A stretch of 64,000 nt of DNA. Origin: Pigmentiphaga sp. H8 (GTDB lineage: Bacteria > Pseudomonadota > Gammaproteobacteria > Burkholderiales > Burkholderiaceae_B). Below the pieces are notes generated by a model that made no database searches, was not told the DNA's origin, and saw only the letters and a program-made list of their open reading frames with translations. Position numbers and translations under genes: made by a program. Shown one piece after another: positions 25,249 through 33,947 of the stretch. The DNA lies in contig NZ_CP033966.1 of the NCBI RefSeq assembly GCF_003854895.1, positions 3,038,001 to 3,102,000 of the forward strand, written 5' to 3'. Position 1 is the first letter of the stretch; each line of letters begins with the position of its first letter.

Positions 25249-25938
25249 ATGATAGAAACTGCCCGCATCTACATAGGCTTCGACAGCAAGGAAGTCGTCG
25301 CCTATCACGTGCTGTGTCAGAGCATCCTGGAGAAAAGCTCCATGCCTGTTTCCATCACCCCGGTCGCCCTGGATCATCTGGAGGGCGTCTTCGCCCGACC
25401 GCGAAATCCGCTGCAGTCGACCGAGTTCTCGTTCTCGCGCTTCCTGGTGCCCTACCTGAGCGGCTTCCAGGGCTGGTCCCTGTTCATCGATTGCGACACG
25501 CTGGTACGTACCGACATCGCGGAGCTCTGGGCCCTGAGGGACGAGCGCTTTGCCGCGATGTGCGTCAAGCACGACTATGTGCCCAAAAGCGAGACCAAGT
25601 TCCTGGGGCAGGTCCAGGCCAAATACACGAAGAAGAACTGGTCCAGCGTTCTGCTCTTCAATAACGCGAAATGCCGCCGGCTCGACCCCTACTACGTGAA
25701 TACCGCGACCGGGCTGGACCTGCACCAGTTCAAGTGGCTCGAGTCAGACGACCTCATCGGTGAACTGCCCACTGCGTGGAACTGGCTGGTCAATGAATAC
25801 CACTACCTGGCCGACGCCAGGCTGGTGCACTTCACCACCGGCGGCCCCTACTTCGACGAACGCAGGCACGACGACTATGCGGACGAATGGTTCGCCACCC
25901 GCGATCGCCTTCTGCATGTCAGGCAGCGCGGCCGGTGA
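25249..25938 (+). CDS. GT8-like glycosyltransferase
   Basis: 229-aa protein beginning ARIYIGFDSKEVVAYHVLCQ, with the DXD motif in LFIDCDTLVRTDIAELW (about residues 80-97). It is related in order of motifs to the minus-strand glycosyltransferase at 23308. The start is uncertain: ATG 25249 matches the family, ATG 25216 would add 11 residues, and neither has a good ribosome site. The last 20 bp overlap the end of the convergent gene at 25919. Confidence 0.82.
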   Translation: MIETARIYIGFDSKEVVAYHVLCQSILEKSSMPVSITPVALDHLEGVFARPRNPLQSTEFSFSRFLVPYLSGFQGWSLFIDCDTLVRTDIAELWALRDERFAAMCVKHDYVPKSETKFLGQVQAKYTKKNWSSVLLFNNAKCRRLDPYYVNTATGLDLHQFKWLESDDLIGELPTAWNWLVNEYHYLADARLVHFTTGGPYFDERRHDDYADEWFATRDRLLHVRQRGR

Positions 25939-26689
25939 CTCGCTGCGCGCATCCCTCATCCCACAAGGGGATGCCCGTCGCGCGGGCAACCTGCGGATCG
26001 GCGGTGAAAATGGGCCGCCCCGCATCGAGCAGGCGTTGCAGGATGATCAGATCCATGCGCACATGCAGCCGCGCCAGGCCCGCATCGTTGTAGGCGTGCC
26101 CGGCCGAGCCCGGGTCGATGCCGGAGATGATGACCGCCGGCGCGCCATGATGGAGGGCGTACAGCACCGCGTTGATGCCGTTCGAGCACTTCGACTCGGC
26201 ATCGATCTCCAGCGAATGCAGGCCCGCCACCTTGTCGAGCAGCGCCATCCGTTCATAGCGGTCGACGATGTAGAGATGGTCGTAGCGGTAGTCGAACGAC
26301 GCCAGCCCGCGCTCCAGCCGCTCGCGTTCGCTCTTGCGCCACAGCAGCACGTAAAGCGCCCGGGTCCGCCGCCCGCCCAGGACCCGCCGGACCTCGCGCG
26401 CGTTGTGCGTGGTTCCCTCGATCTGGTTGAACATCATCATCGTGATGTCGGGCACCTCGATGCCCCAGCGCGCGGCCACCGCCTGGGATCCGTTCACCGT
26501 GATGATGGCATAGCCGCCATCCAGGCCCACCGGCCGACTGGCCCGCGGCGCGGAGCCGACCACCACCACCGGGCCTTTGATGTCGAAAGGCAGCGGAGGC
26601 GGCGCGGGCCGGGTCAGACGGTACTTCATCCACCGATACAGGCGCTTTTTCGTATCGATGAACCGTTGCCGCATCTTGCTCGCCGTCAT
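25919..26689 (-). CDS. Second GPS-motif glycan protein (GT42/DUF115-like)
   Basis: 256-aa protein. After a basic N-terminus (KKRLYRWMKYRLTRP) comes GPVVVVGSAPRASRPVGLDG, then SNGINAVLYALHHGAPAVIISGID. These two blocks match in position and pattern the two blocks of the gene at 24188, so the two are likely distant paralogues. ATG 26689 is 2 bp after the SDR stop, so it is cotranscribed with the SDR and perhaps hipBA. Function is inferred from fold and context. Confidence 0.55.
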   Translation of the reverse strand: MTASKMRQRFIDTKKRLYRWMKYRLTRPAPPPLPFDIKGPVVVVGSAPRASRPVGLDGGYAIITVNGSQAVAARWGIEVPDITMMMFNQIEGTTHNAREVRRVLGGRRTRALYVLLWRKSERERLERGLASFDYRYDHLYIVDRYERMALLDKVAGLHSLEIDAESKCSNGINAVLYALHHGAPAVIISGIDPGSAGHAYNDAGLARLHVRMDLIILQRLLDAGRPIFTADPQVARATGIPLWDEGCAQRVTGRAA

Positions 26690-26691
26690 CG

Positions 26692-27429
26692 TCAGGCCTT
26701 GGGCAAGGCGATCCCCGTGGCCCGTTCCAGCTCGCGCAACAGCTCGTCCTGGAAAGCCGCGTCGCGCGCGGCCGGATGCGGGTCGAGCCGCTGCTGGTGA
26801 TGCCAGTATCCGCCGCTCGCGCGGGCCCGCGCGTCCCCGCCGGCGGCCAGCCACTCCTGGGTCAGGTGGCCCAGGCGCAGGTCGTCGGGCGCGTTGGGGC
26901 CGCCCATTTTCGTCGGCACCCATCCCGGATCGACCGCGCTGGCGACGACCCCGGGCCACAGCCGGGCAATCGCCATCGCCAGCGCCGTCACGAACAGCTT
27001 GCTGTCCGAATAGGACGCCGACTCGCCGCGCCCGCGCCAGTCCAGGCCGTCCAGCTCCGGACGGCCACCGGCATGCATGCCGCTGCTCAGATACACCAGG
27101 CGATCCGGCCGGGTGACCAGGGCCGTCAGGACATAGGGCGCGACCACATTGACCGGCAGTATCTGCGGCCCGGTATAGACCCCGGCGTTGTGGATTACCG
27201 CGTCCATGCGGCCGAGCCGGTTTACCTGGGCGGCGACGTCCTCGGCCTGCCCCTGGTCCGACAGATCGCCGACCACCGCGCGGGCGCCCCGGTCCAGCAA
27301 GTCCTGGACCGCGTCGAGCCGCCGAGGGCCACGCACGTGAAGCACGACCTCGTGGCCGTCGGCGAGCAGCGTGCCGGCCGCCGCCTTGCCCAGCCCGTCG
27401 GCCGAGCCCGTGATGAAGATTCGAGACAT
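26692..27429 (-). CDS. Short-chain dehydrogenase/reductase
   Basis: 245-aa SDR. The NAD(P)-binding TGSADGLGKAAA motif is at residues 7-18, VIHNAGVYTG marks the NNAG position, and the active site reads YLSSGMH with YSDSK (Tyr-x-x-x-Lys). The usual serine is in LSSG. The substrate is unknown. It starts 20 bp after the hipA stop and is followed at once by the GPS-motif gene. Confidence 0.9.
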   Translation of the reverse strand: MSRIFITGSADGLGKAAAGTLLADGHEVVLHVRGPRRLDAVQDLLDRGARAVVGDLSDQGQAEDVAAQVNRLGRMDAVIHNAGVYTGPQILPVNVVAPYVLTALVTRPDRLVYLSSGMHAGGRPELDGLDWRGRGESASYSDSKLFVTALAMAIARLWPGVVASAVDPGWVPTKMGGPNAPDDLRLGHLTQEWLAAGGDARARASGGYWHHQQRLDPHPAARDAAFQDELLRELERATGIALPKA

Positions 27430-27448
27430 TGCCAAGCTCCCATGGGAA

Positions 27449-28789
27449 TCAGGACCCCATCGCCGCCAGCGCGCCGGCGGCCTGTTCCAGCCCGCCCAGC
27501 ACGGTGTCCGCGACACGCGGCGAAAAACCGCGCGGCAGCGCCGCCTGCGCCTGGGCAATGGCCGCGGGCGTGCGCGCCAGGATTTCCCCGATGACCGGCT
27601 CGGCCGTGGGCGCGTAGCCGGCCTGCCGCGCCGTGCTGTCGAAGTGGCGGCGCTGGATGCCGTGCATCGCATAGTGCCGGTTCTTGCCCAGCAGCGCCAT
27701 CGCCAGCCTGATCTCGCGGGGCGACCATTGGTTGGCCCGCTCCCCCAGCACCGGGTAGGCCGACATCACGTCATACAGCGGGGTCAGGCGGAAACGGCCG
27801 CGCGGCAGCAGATGGATGCTGAAGTTCTTGGCATGGCCGTCGGGCGCGCGCAACAGCCAGAACAGGACTTGCGCGGCCATCAAGGTCTTCATGTCGGCGT
27901 CGGCGTTCACCGATTGCCGCAGCGTGGCGAACAAGGCCTTGAGCCCCGGCCCGCCCTCGTTCTCGTACTTGCGCAGCGGCGAGCATCCCGCCACCTGACA
28001 GAAATCCTCCTGCGGCAGCCGCATGATCCAGCGGCCATCGGGCGCGATCCGCCGGTCGAAGCGCTCGACCACCAGCACGCGCTGCTGGCCGAAAGCCGCG
28101 ATGTCAGCGCCGGCCACATCCAGCCCATAGGCTTTCAGCAGCCTCAGACACAGCCATTCGTTGTCGACCGAGGTGGTGAAATCCGCCTGCCGGCCGCCCA
28201 TCAATCCCAGCGGCAGCTTGAAGATGTGGCTGGTGGGCGTGGCGCCGCGCGGCGCGTGCCATCGGCCATTCCACCACAGGAAGGCGGTCTTCTCCTGCGC
28301 GCCCGCAAGCGAGATGCGGAAATCCGCATCCGGATCCCCCTGGGCGCCGAAGGCCCGCGGCGACACCGTCTCGATCAGATGCCGTTCGATGTCCTCGTCG
28401 GACAGGGGAACGCCTTCGATGCGATCGTGGCCGTCAGGCGTCTCGTGCTCGCCCAGTACCTGTACCGCCCCCACGCAGTCGCTGCCGACCGCCTTCAGGA
28501 GATCGAAGGGATCGGTCGAGCCAGTGCGGAAACGCTCGGCCACGCGCCGGCGGATCACATCGCTGTCGGGCAGGAGATTGTCGAAATAATTGGCGACCCT
28601 TTCGCCCTTCAAGGGCAGGTTGTGCAGGTTGAATGGCAGCGACAGCGAGAGCGGTCGGCCGATGTCGGCGCCCACCCAGTCCGCGTCGTAGTGCAGCTCC
28701 ATCTCGCCCCGCGCGGGAATCGTCCAGCGGCCGACGCGGATGCCATTGGTCCAGATGTACAGGCTGCGGCCATGCGATCGGCGGCCCAT
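27449..28789 (-). CDS. hipA: HipA-type serine/threonine kinase toxin
   Basis: 446-aa kinase toxin. In E. coli HipA phosphorylates glutamyl-tRNA synthetase and causes dormancy. Key parts are intact: Ser160 and the glycine-containing loop in RISLAGAQEKTAFL (the Ser150 equivalent that is autophosphorylated), the catalytic PDGHAKN (Asp317, Asn322) and the metal-binding LYDVM (Asp340). It lies 1 bp after the hipB stop (TGAC ATG), as expected for a coupled toxin-antitoxin pair. Length fits full-length HipA. Confidence 0.95.
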   Translation of the reverse strand: MGRRSHGRSLYIWTNGIRVGRWTIPARGEMELHYDADWVGADIGRPLSLSLPFNLHNLPLKGERVANYFDNLLPDSDVIRRRVAERFRTGSTDPFDLLKAVGSDCVGAVQVLGEHETPDGHDRIEGVPLSDEDIERHLIETVSPRAFGAQGDPDADFRISLAGAQEKTAFLWWNGRWHAPRGATPTSHIFKLPLGLMGGRQADFTTSVDNEWLCLRLLKAYGLDVAGADIAAFGQQRVLVVERFDRRIAPDGRWIMRLPQEDFCQVAGCSPLRKYENEGGPGLKALFATLRQSVNADADMKTLMAAQVLFWLLRAPDGHAKNFSIHLLPRGRFRLTPLYDVMSAYPVLGERANQWSPREIRLAMALLGKNRHYAMHGIQRRHFDSTARQAGYAPTAEPVIGEILARTPAAIAQAQAALPRGFSPRVADTVLGGLEQAAGALAAMGS

Positions 28790-28790
28790 G

Positions 28791-29054
28791 TCACCAGTCC
28801 GCGTGTACAGTGGGCGGTGGCGCCTGGCCGCCGCGCGGCCCCAGGGTCAATTCCAGCCCCAGCGCGGCACACCAGGCCAGCAACTGCTCCAGGCTCAGCT
28901 CATGGGCGTGCAGTTCCAGGTGGGACACCCGCGACTGGCTCAGGCCGATACGGCCGGCCAGGGCCGACTGGGTCATCCCCTGGGACTTGCGGGCGGCCTG
29001 CAGCACCGTTCCCAGTTGCGTGGCGGTCGCCAGGACTTGAGGTGGCATGGACAT
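28791..29054 (-). CDS. hipB: HipB-type antitoxin, XRE helix-turn-helix
   Basis: 87-aa protein from ATG 29054. The XRE helix-turn-helix is GTVLQAARKSQGMTQSALA, then GRIGLSQSRVSHLE, then LSLEQLLAWCAALGLEL. As antitoxin it would bind HipA and repress the operon. ATG 29054 or 29048 is preferred because the longer frame back to 29096 runs through the AT-rich promoter region. The promoter and repeats lie directly upstream. Confidence 0.92.
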   Translation of the reverse strand: MSMPPQVLATATQLGTVLQAARKSQGMTQSALAGRIGLSQSRVSHLELHAHELSLEQLLAWCAALGLELTLGPRGGQAPPPTVHADW

Positions 29055-29083
29055 GGCAAGATACCTGGAATTCGAATAAAACC

Positions 29084-29112
29084 ATAATATTTGCAATTCA
29101 GATATACGTCAA
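29084..29112 (-). promoter_or_regulatory. Sigma-70 promoter of hipBA
   Basis: Minus strand TTGACG (29107-29112), 17-bp spacer, TATTAT (29084-29089), 29 bp before the hipB start. Spacing is ideal and the sequence is much more AT-rich than its surroundings. Confidence 0.75.
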
Positions 29113-29131
29113 ATATCCGTTATTCAAATAT
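29109..29131. promoter_or_regulatory. Direct repeats over the hipBA -35 box, probable HipB operators
   Basis: TCAAATAT occurs at 29109-29116 and 29124-29131, 15 bp apart (ATATTTGA on the minus strand). The first copy overlaps the -35 box. A GATAT/ATATC inverted pair (29101-29105 and 29113-29117) overlaps it. HipB binding is inferred by analogy with the E. coli hip operators. Confidence 0.5.
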
Positions 29132-29149
29132 TCTTGACTGCCCACCCTC

Positions 29150-29959
29150 GTGACCGAACACGCCATCATCACCGCCACGCCCGAGCCCCGGACCCGGGAA
29201 AGCCTGGCCAGGGACCTGTCCCGGCTGGGTGTCGCGCCCGGCATGGCACTGCTCGTGCACTGCGCCCTGAGCCGGCTCGGCTGGATCTCGGGCGGAGCCG
29301 AAACCGTCGTGCGCGCCCTGCTCGACGCCGTGGGTCCGACCGGCACGCTAGTGATGCCCGCACAGTCGTCGCAACTGAGCGATCCCGCCAACTGGCAGGC
29401 GCCCGCCGTTCCGCCCGCCTGGACCGACACGATCCGGGCCACGCTGCCGCCGTTCGACCCGTCCACCACCCCGACGCGCGGCATGGGCGCCGTAGCGGAA
29501 CTGTTCCGGACCTGGCCCGGCGCCCGCCGCAGCCCCCACCCCCTGTGCTCCTTCGCCGCGCTGGGCCCATTGGCCGAAGCGATCACGACCACCCAGGCGC
29601 TGGACGACCCCTTCGGCCACGGCGGGCCGCTGGGATGCCTGTACCGCGAACGCGCCGGCATCCTGCTGCTGGGCACCGGCTTCGGCGCATGCACGGCCTT
29701 TCACATGGCCGAGACCCTGGCTTCGCCTGCGCCGCCCAGGATTCCCGAAGGCGCGCCCCTATGGGTGGACGGCCAGCGGCGCTGGGTGGCCTTCGACCTG
29801 CCCGCGGGCGATGCCGACCGCTTCCCTTCCCTGGGCGAGACACTCGTCCGGCAGGGCCTGGCCAGGACCGGACAGGTCGGCTCCGCATCCTGCCACCTGC
29901 TGGACCTGCGGCCAGCGGTGGACGCGGCGGCCAGGCTCATGACGAAAACCGATCACTGA
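29150..29959 (+). CDS. AAC(3)-family N-acetyltransferase
   Basis: 269-aa protein from a GTG at 29150. Family blocks are strong: LLVHCALSRLGWISGGAETVV, VGPTGTLVMPAQSS, RSPHPLCSFAALG and GILLLGTGFGACTAFHMAE. Members acetylate the 3-amino group of aminoglycosides; many chromosomal ones have other amine or unknown substrates, so clinical resistance should not be assumed. It is divergent from hipBA and shares the 95-bp intergenic region. Confidence 0.88.
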   Translation: MTEHAIITATPEPRTRESLARDLSRLGVAPGMALLVHCALSRLGWISGGAETVVRALLDAVGPTGTLVMPAQSSQLSDPANWQAPAVPPAWTDTIRATLPPFDPSTTPTRGMGAVAELFRTWPGARRSPHPLCSFAALGPLAEAITTTQALDDPFGHGGPLGCLYRERAGILLLGTGFGACTAFHMAETLASPAPPRIPEGAPLWVDGQRRWVAFDLPAGDADRFPSLGETLVRQGLARTGQVGSASCHLLDLRPAVDAAARLMTKTDH

Positions 29960-30068
29960 ACAGCAGCCAGGAAATTTTTCCCGCCGACCGATCCGTTTTC
30001 CTCGTCCGATTCGTCTTGGGAGTACCGGACACGCCCGTGCCGGTTCCATCCCTGTAGGAAGCCTCTCC

Positions 30069-30383
30069 ATGACCATCGCCGCCCAGCAAGCCGTCACTCT
30101 CGTCAACGTCCTGTCGGTCCATCCCGGCAAGCAGCAGGAGCTGCTCGCCTCGCTGCGCCAGAACACGGAAACCGTCATCAGGACGCTGCCGGGCTGGATT
30201 TCGACCCGCCTGATCGCCAGCGGCGACGGCAAGCGCATCGTGATCCACTCCCAATGGGACAGCGCCGCCGACGTCGAGGCGATGCGCGCCGATCCGCGCA
30301 TGCAAGCCTATTTCCCGACCATCCGCGACCTCGCCTCGTTCGACTCCATCCTGGGCACGGACGTACTCTCGCATCATCGCTGA
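30069..30383 (+). CDS. Antibiotic biosynthesis monooxygenase (ABM) domain protein
   Basis: 104-aa protein with the dimeric alpha/beta-barrel ABM fold: LVNVLSVHPGKQQELLASL, then LPGWISTRLIASGDGKRIVIHSQWDS and DPRMQAYFP. Members are cofactor-free monooxygenases or haem-related. It starts an apparent unit with the sigma factor 10 bp downstream and an OsmC gene after that. Confidence 0.85.
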   Translation: MTIAAQQAVTLVNVLSVHPGKQQELLASLRQNTETVIRTLPGWISTRLIASGDGKRIVIHSQWDSAADVEAMRADPRMQAYFPTIRDLASFDSILGTDVLSHHR

Positions 30384-30393
30384 CAGGAAATCC

Positions 30394-31269
30394 ATGAACC
30401 ACGACGACGCGTTCGCCACTCTGCTGGCCGGGATGCGGCCACGGCTCCACCGCTATTGCGCCCGCATGACCGGCTCGACCATCGATGGCGAGGACGTCGT
30501 CCAGGAAACGCTCATCAAGGCCCTGGCCGTCCGTTCGTCCGTCGCGGACACCGCCAACATCGAAGGCTGGCTGTTCCGCGTCGCCCACAACGCCAGCCTG
30601 GACTTCCTGCGCGCCCGCGCCCGGACCCAGGAAATACCCTTATCCGAAGACATGGAACCGGGAACGGAACTCCCCCAGTCCGACATCGTCGCGGTGGGGT
30701 TCCGGACCTTCCTGCAACTGGCGGTCCTCCAGCGCTGTGCCGTCATCCTCAAGGACGTCCTGGGCCATTCCGTCGAAGAGATCGCCGAGGTCGCGGACTG
30801 CAGCGTGCCGGCCGCCAAATCGGCCCTGCAACGCGGCAGGCAGCGACTGCGGGAACTGGTGGCCCAGGGCGGGGACCGGCCTGGGCCCGTGCCGCTGTCG
30901 GACGACGACCACGAGCGCCTGCGGCACTACGTCGCCCGCTTCCAGGCCGGCGACTTCGACGCGATACGCCGCATGCTGGCCGACGACGCCCGCCTGGACC
31001 TCGTCAACCGCCTCAAGCTGCAGGGGCGCAAGGAAGTAGACTTCTATTTCACCCGCTATGACGAGGCGGTGCACTGGCGATTCGCGCCGGGCGCGGTCGA
31101 AGGACGGCCGGCGATGCTGGTCTACGACGCTCGCGGCCCCATGGACCAGCCCGCCCATTTCGTGCTGCTGACGTGGCGCGAGGAAGGCGTGGCCCGGATC
31201 CGGGACTACCTGTTCGCGCCCTACGTCATGGAAACCGCCGACTGGGTGCGGCTCGACTCCATTTCCTGA
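30394..31269 (+). CDS. ECF sigma factor with C-terminal SnoaL-like domain (SigJ-type)
   Basis: 291-aa protein. Region 2 (PRLHRYCARMTGSTIDGEDVV, then IEGWLFRVAHNASLDFLRAR) and region 4 (RCAVILKDVLGHSVEEIAEV, then SVPAAKSALQRGRQRL) are clear in about the first 165 residues. The rest is an SnoaL-like, NTF2-fold domain (LRHYVARFQAGDFDAIRRML), typical of the SigJ/ECF41 group where the tail itself controls activity in place of an anti-sigma factor. The ABM and OsmC neighbours suggest a stress or small-molecule response. Confidence 0.92.
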   Translation: MNHDDAFATLLAGMRPRLHRYCARMTGSTIDGEDVVQETLIKALAVRSSVADTANIEGWLFRVAHNASLDFLRARARTQEIPLSEDMEPGTELPQSDIVAVGFRTFLQLAVLQRCAVILKDVLGHSVEEIAEVADCSVPAAKSALQRGRQRLRELVAQGGDRPGPVPLSDDDHERLRHYVARFQAGDFDAIRRMLADDARLDLVNRLKLQGRKEVDFYFTRYDEAVHWRFAPGAVEGRPAMLVYDARGPMDQPAHFVLLTWREEGVARIRDYLFAPYVMETADWVRLDSIS

Positions 31270-31279
31270 AGGACTCGCC

Positions 31280-31681
31280 ATGCACAAGGCCACCATCGTC
31301 TCCACCGGCACCGACTACCTGCATCGAATCCAGGCCGGCCCCTTCGGCCTGGACACCGACGAGCCCAAGTCCCTGGGCGGCCAGGGCGGCGCTCCGGCGC
31401 CCTTCGACTACTACCTGGCGTCGCTATCCGCCTGCACCGCGATCACCCTGCGCATGTACGCGCAGCGCAAGGGCTGGAACCTGGGCGAATTCCGCGCCGA
31501 GCTGGCCTTGCGCTTCGACGAGCAGGGCACGGCGCACATCCACCGCAGGCTGTATTCGGACCAGCCGCTCACCGCCGAGCAATGGAAACGGTTGCTGGAG
31601 ATCGTGGCCAATACGCCGGTCACCAAGGTCATGCGCAACGGCGCGGTGATCACCAGCGAAGCTCCCGAGGCGGGGGCGTAG
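31280..31681 (+). CDS. OsmC family protein
   Basis: 133-aa OsmC. The conserved Cys52 helix reads YLASLSACTAITLRMYAQRKGW. The usual second cysteine (CPV) is TPV in ANTPVTKVMRNG, a variant common in this subfamily, so it is not expected to have the two-cysteine Ohr peroxidase cycle. It lies 10 bp after the sigma factor, in the same operon. Confidence 0.88.
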   Translation: MHKATIVSTGTDYLHRIQAGPFGLDTDEPKSLGGQGGAPAPFDYYLASLSACTAITLRMYAQRKGWNLGEFRAELALRFDEQGTAHIHRRLYSDQPLTAEQWKRLLEIVANTPVTKVMRNGAVITSEAPEAGA

Positions 31682-31709
31682 ATCCCATGTTCGCCCAGCC
31701 GCCTCCGTC

Positions 31710-33065
31710 CTAGTCGAACTGGCCGTGGGTCTCGGGCGCGACCTTGGCGCCCACCAGGTAGACCACCGCCAGCAAGGCCGAGGTGATGGCCAGCACATGC
31801 GGGATGTCCTGCGGCGAACCGCTCAGCAGCGAGACCACCGTGGGCATCATGCCGCCGACGGCGAAGCCTATGTTCCAGGACAGTCCGGTGCCGCTGGCGC
31901 GCATCTTGGCCGGAAAGCGCTCGTTCAGGAAGATCATGACGGGCGCGATGATGGCGCCGCCCAAGAGGGCGATGGCCGAGGCGATCATCGTGATCCGCGG
32001 CAGGGACGCGGGTTTGGCGATGAGCAGGAACAGGTACGGCAGCAGCACCAGGCAGAAGACCCCCAGCGCGTAGAAGGTCTTCTTGCGGCCGATGATGTCG
32101 CTCAGGGCGCCGAAGGCCAGCGCGCCGACGATGGTGCCCACCGAGCTGATCATCAGTATCAGCGCCGAGCTTTCGTGCGGCACGTTCGCGACCAGTTTCA
32201 GCAGCGTCGGCAGATAGCCCGCGGTGATGTAGTAGGTCGCGCCGCCGCCGAAGGTGATCAGCAGGTTGACCAGCAGCACGTTGCGGTATTCGCCCGCGAA
32301 CAGCGTCTTCAGCGGGGAAGCCTGCCTGGCCGCCCCACCCTTCTGCCTGGCCCGCTCGGCCTGGATCTTCTTGAACGAAGGCGTTTCATCCAGCAGCCGG
32401 TACATCACCAGGCCAAAGACGGTGCTGATCAGGCCCGAGAAGAACATGACGCGCCAGCCGATCTGGTCGAAGCGATCACCGGGGAACACGTAGGACAGCG
32501 CGAAGTACACGATGGAGGCCATCAGCGCGCCCATGCCCGCGCCGCCGCTGCCCACCAGTCCCGACATCAGGCCGCGGTGGCGCGGCGCGATCGACTCCGT
32601 GCCTATAGTGTGCGTCGAGGCCACGATGCCGCCCACGAACAGGCCCTGCACGATGCGCAGCGCCAGGAAGATGACCGGCGCGATCACGCCGGCCTGGTGG
32701 ATGGTCGGCAACAGGCCGAACGCCGCCGTGCTCAGCCCCACGCCCACCATCGAGATCATCAGCGCCCGCTTGCGTCCGTGCTTGTCGGCATAGGCGCCGA
32801 ACACGGCCGAGCCCAGCGGCCGCACCAGCAGCGCCACCGCGAACGAGGCGTAGACCGCCGCCAGCGACAGGGTCGGCTTGTCCGAGGGGAAGAACAGCCG
32901 CCCGATGATGGGCGCCACATACAGCAGGATGAACAGGTCGAACAGGTCCAGCGCCCACCCGAAGGTGGAGGCCAGGCCCGCCATGAAGGCCTTGCGCGAC
33001 TGCGCGGGATCGGCGGCCGGCTCGAGCGGGCCCGCGCCCGCAACGGTATCCGTGGTCGTATTCAT
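31710..33065 (-). CDS. MFS transporter of the aromatic-acid/sugar-acid type
   Basis: 451-aa permease with 12 predicted TM helices. The MFS motif is GAYADKHGRKRALM after helix 2 and a related one is GALSDIIGRKKTF in the second half; early GWALDLFDLFILLYVAP carries the acidic residues seen in the metabolite:H+ symporter group. Stop-to-start gap to the crotonase is 36 bp on the same strand, so it probably imports the compound degraded by the cluster at 33-40 kb. Confidence 0.9.
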   Translation of the reverse strand: MNTTTDTVAGAGPLEPAADPAQSRKAFMAGLASTFGWALDLFDLFILLYVAPIIGRLFFPSDKPTLSLAAVYASFAVALLVRPLGSAVFGAYADKHGRKRALMISMVGVGLSTAAFGLLPTIHQAGVIAPVIFLALRIVQGLFVGGIVASTHTIGTESIAPRHRGLMSGLVGSGGAGMGALMASIVYFALSYVFPGDRFDQIGWRVMFFSGLISTVFGLVMYRLLDETPSFKKIQAERARQKGGAARQASPLKTLFAGEYRNVLLVNLLITFGGGATYYITAGYLPTLLKLVANVPHESSALILMISSVGTIVGALAFGALSDIIGRKKTFYALGVFCLVLLPYLFLLIAKPASLPRITMIASAIALLGGAIIAPVMIFLNERFPAKMRASGTGLSWNIGFAVGGMMPTVVSLLSGSPQDIPHVLAITSALLAVVYLVGAKVAPETHGQFD

Positions 33066-33101
33066 GATGTCTCCGTTGTTGGAATGAGGCAGTGCCCTGG
33101 C

Positions 33102-33908
33102 TTAGCGCCCTTTCCACTGGGGCTTGCGCTTGGCGTGGAACGCCTCGACGCCTTCGCGGAAATCCTCGGAGGTGCGCAGGCGGCTGTAGCAATGGCCCTC
33201 GAGTTCGATGGCGATGGACACCGGCGAGTCTTCCGAATCGTTCAGGAGCTTCTTGACCGTGCGCTGCGCCAGCGGCGAGAACCCGCGCAGTTCGTCTACC
33301 AGCTTGTCGGTGGCGGCCTCGAGCTGGTCGTCGGCCACGCACTCGACCACGAAGCCCCAGTCGTAGGCCTGCTGGCCCGGGATGCGGCGCGAGCGCATCA
33401 CGACGTCCTTGGTGCGGGCGATGCCGATCATGCTTTGCAGGCGCGCCGAGCCGCCCGATCCGGGAATCTGCCCCAGCTTCTGTTCGGGCAGCGCGTATTG
33501 CGCCGTGACGCTGGCGATGCGGAAGTCGCAGGCGAGCGAGATCTCGAATCCCACGCCGAAGCAATAGCCGCGGTTGGCGGCGATCACCGGCTTGGAGCAG
33601 CGTGCCGGCGCCGCGATGTTCCAGGCCAGCTTGGAAACGTGTTCGGGCGTGGCCTCCAGGAAGCCGCGGATGTCGCCGCCACTGGAGAAGTGCTCGCCTT
33701 CGGCGCGCAGCACGATCACCCGCACGCGCGGATCTTCGTCCAGCGCCTCGAACACCAGGCGCAACTGCTCGCGCTCGGGCATGGTGATGATGTTGAACGG
33801 GGGGCGCTTCAGGACGATGTCGGCGCGCTCGCGCTCCGCATCGACGATGACGTCGAAGCCGTCGAGTTGTTCGAGCAGGGTCTGGGCCGGATGGTTGAGC
33901 TTGGGCAT
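33102..33908 (-). CDS. Enoyl-CoA hydratase/isomerase family protein
   Basis: 268-aa crotonase from ATG 33908, which has GAAGGAT 7 bp upstream (an earlier ATG at 33935 is poor). Oxyanion segments: GEHFSSGGDIRGFLEATPEH and NRGYCFGVGFEISLACDF, active-site loop PEQKLGQIPGSGGSARL. In this cluster it probably acts on an aromatic-derived or cyclic CoA thioester; the exact reaction cannot be told. Confidence 0.87.
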   Translation of the reverse strand: MPKLNHPAQTLLEQLDGFDVIVDAERERADIVLKRPPFNIITMPEREQLRLVFEALDEDPRVRVIVLRAEGEHFSSGGDIRGFLEATPEHVSKLAWNIAAPARCSKPVIAANRGYCFGVGFEISLACDFRIASVTAQYALPEQKLGQIPGSGGSARLQSMIGIARTKDVVMRSRRIPGQQAYDWGFVVECVADDQLEAATDKLVDELRGFSPLAQRTVKKLLNDSEDSPVSIAIELEGHCYSRLRTSEDFREGVEAFHAKRKPQWKGR

Positions 33909-33947
33909 GGAGATATCCTTCAGTAGGTCATGCACGGGATTTCGGAA

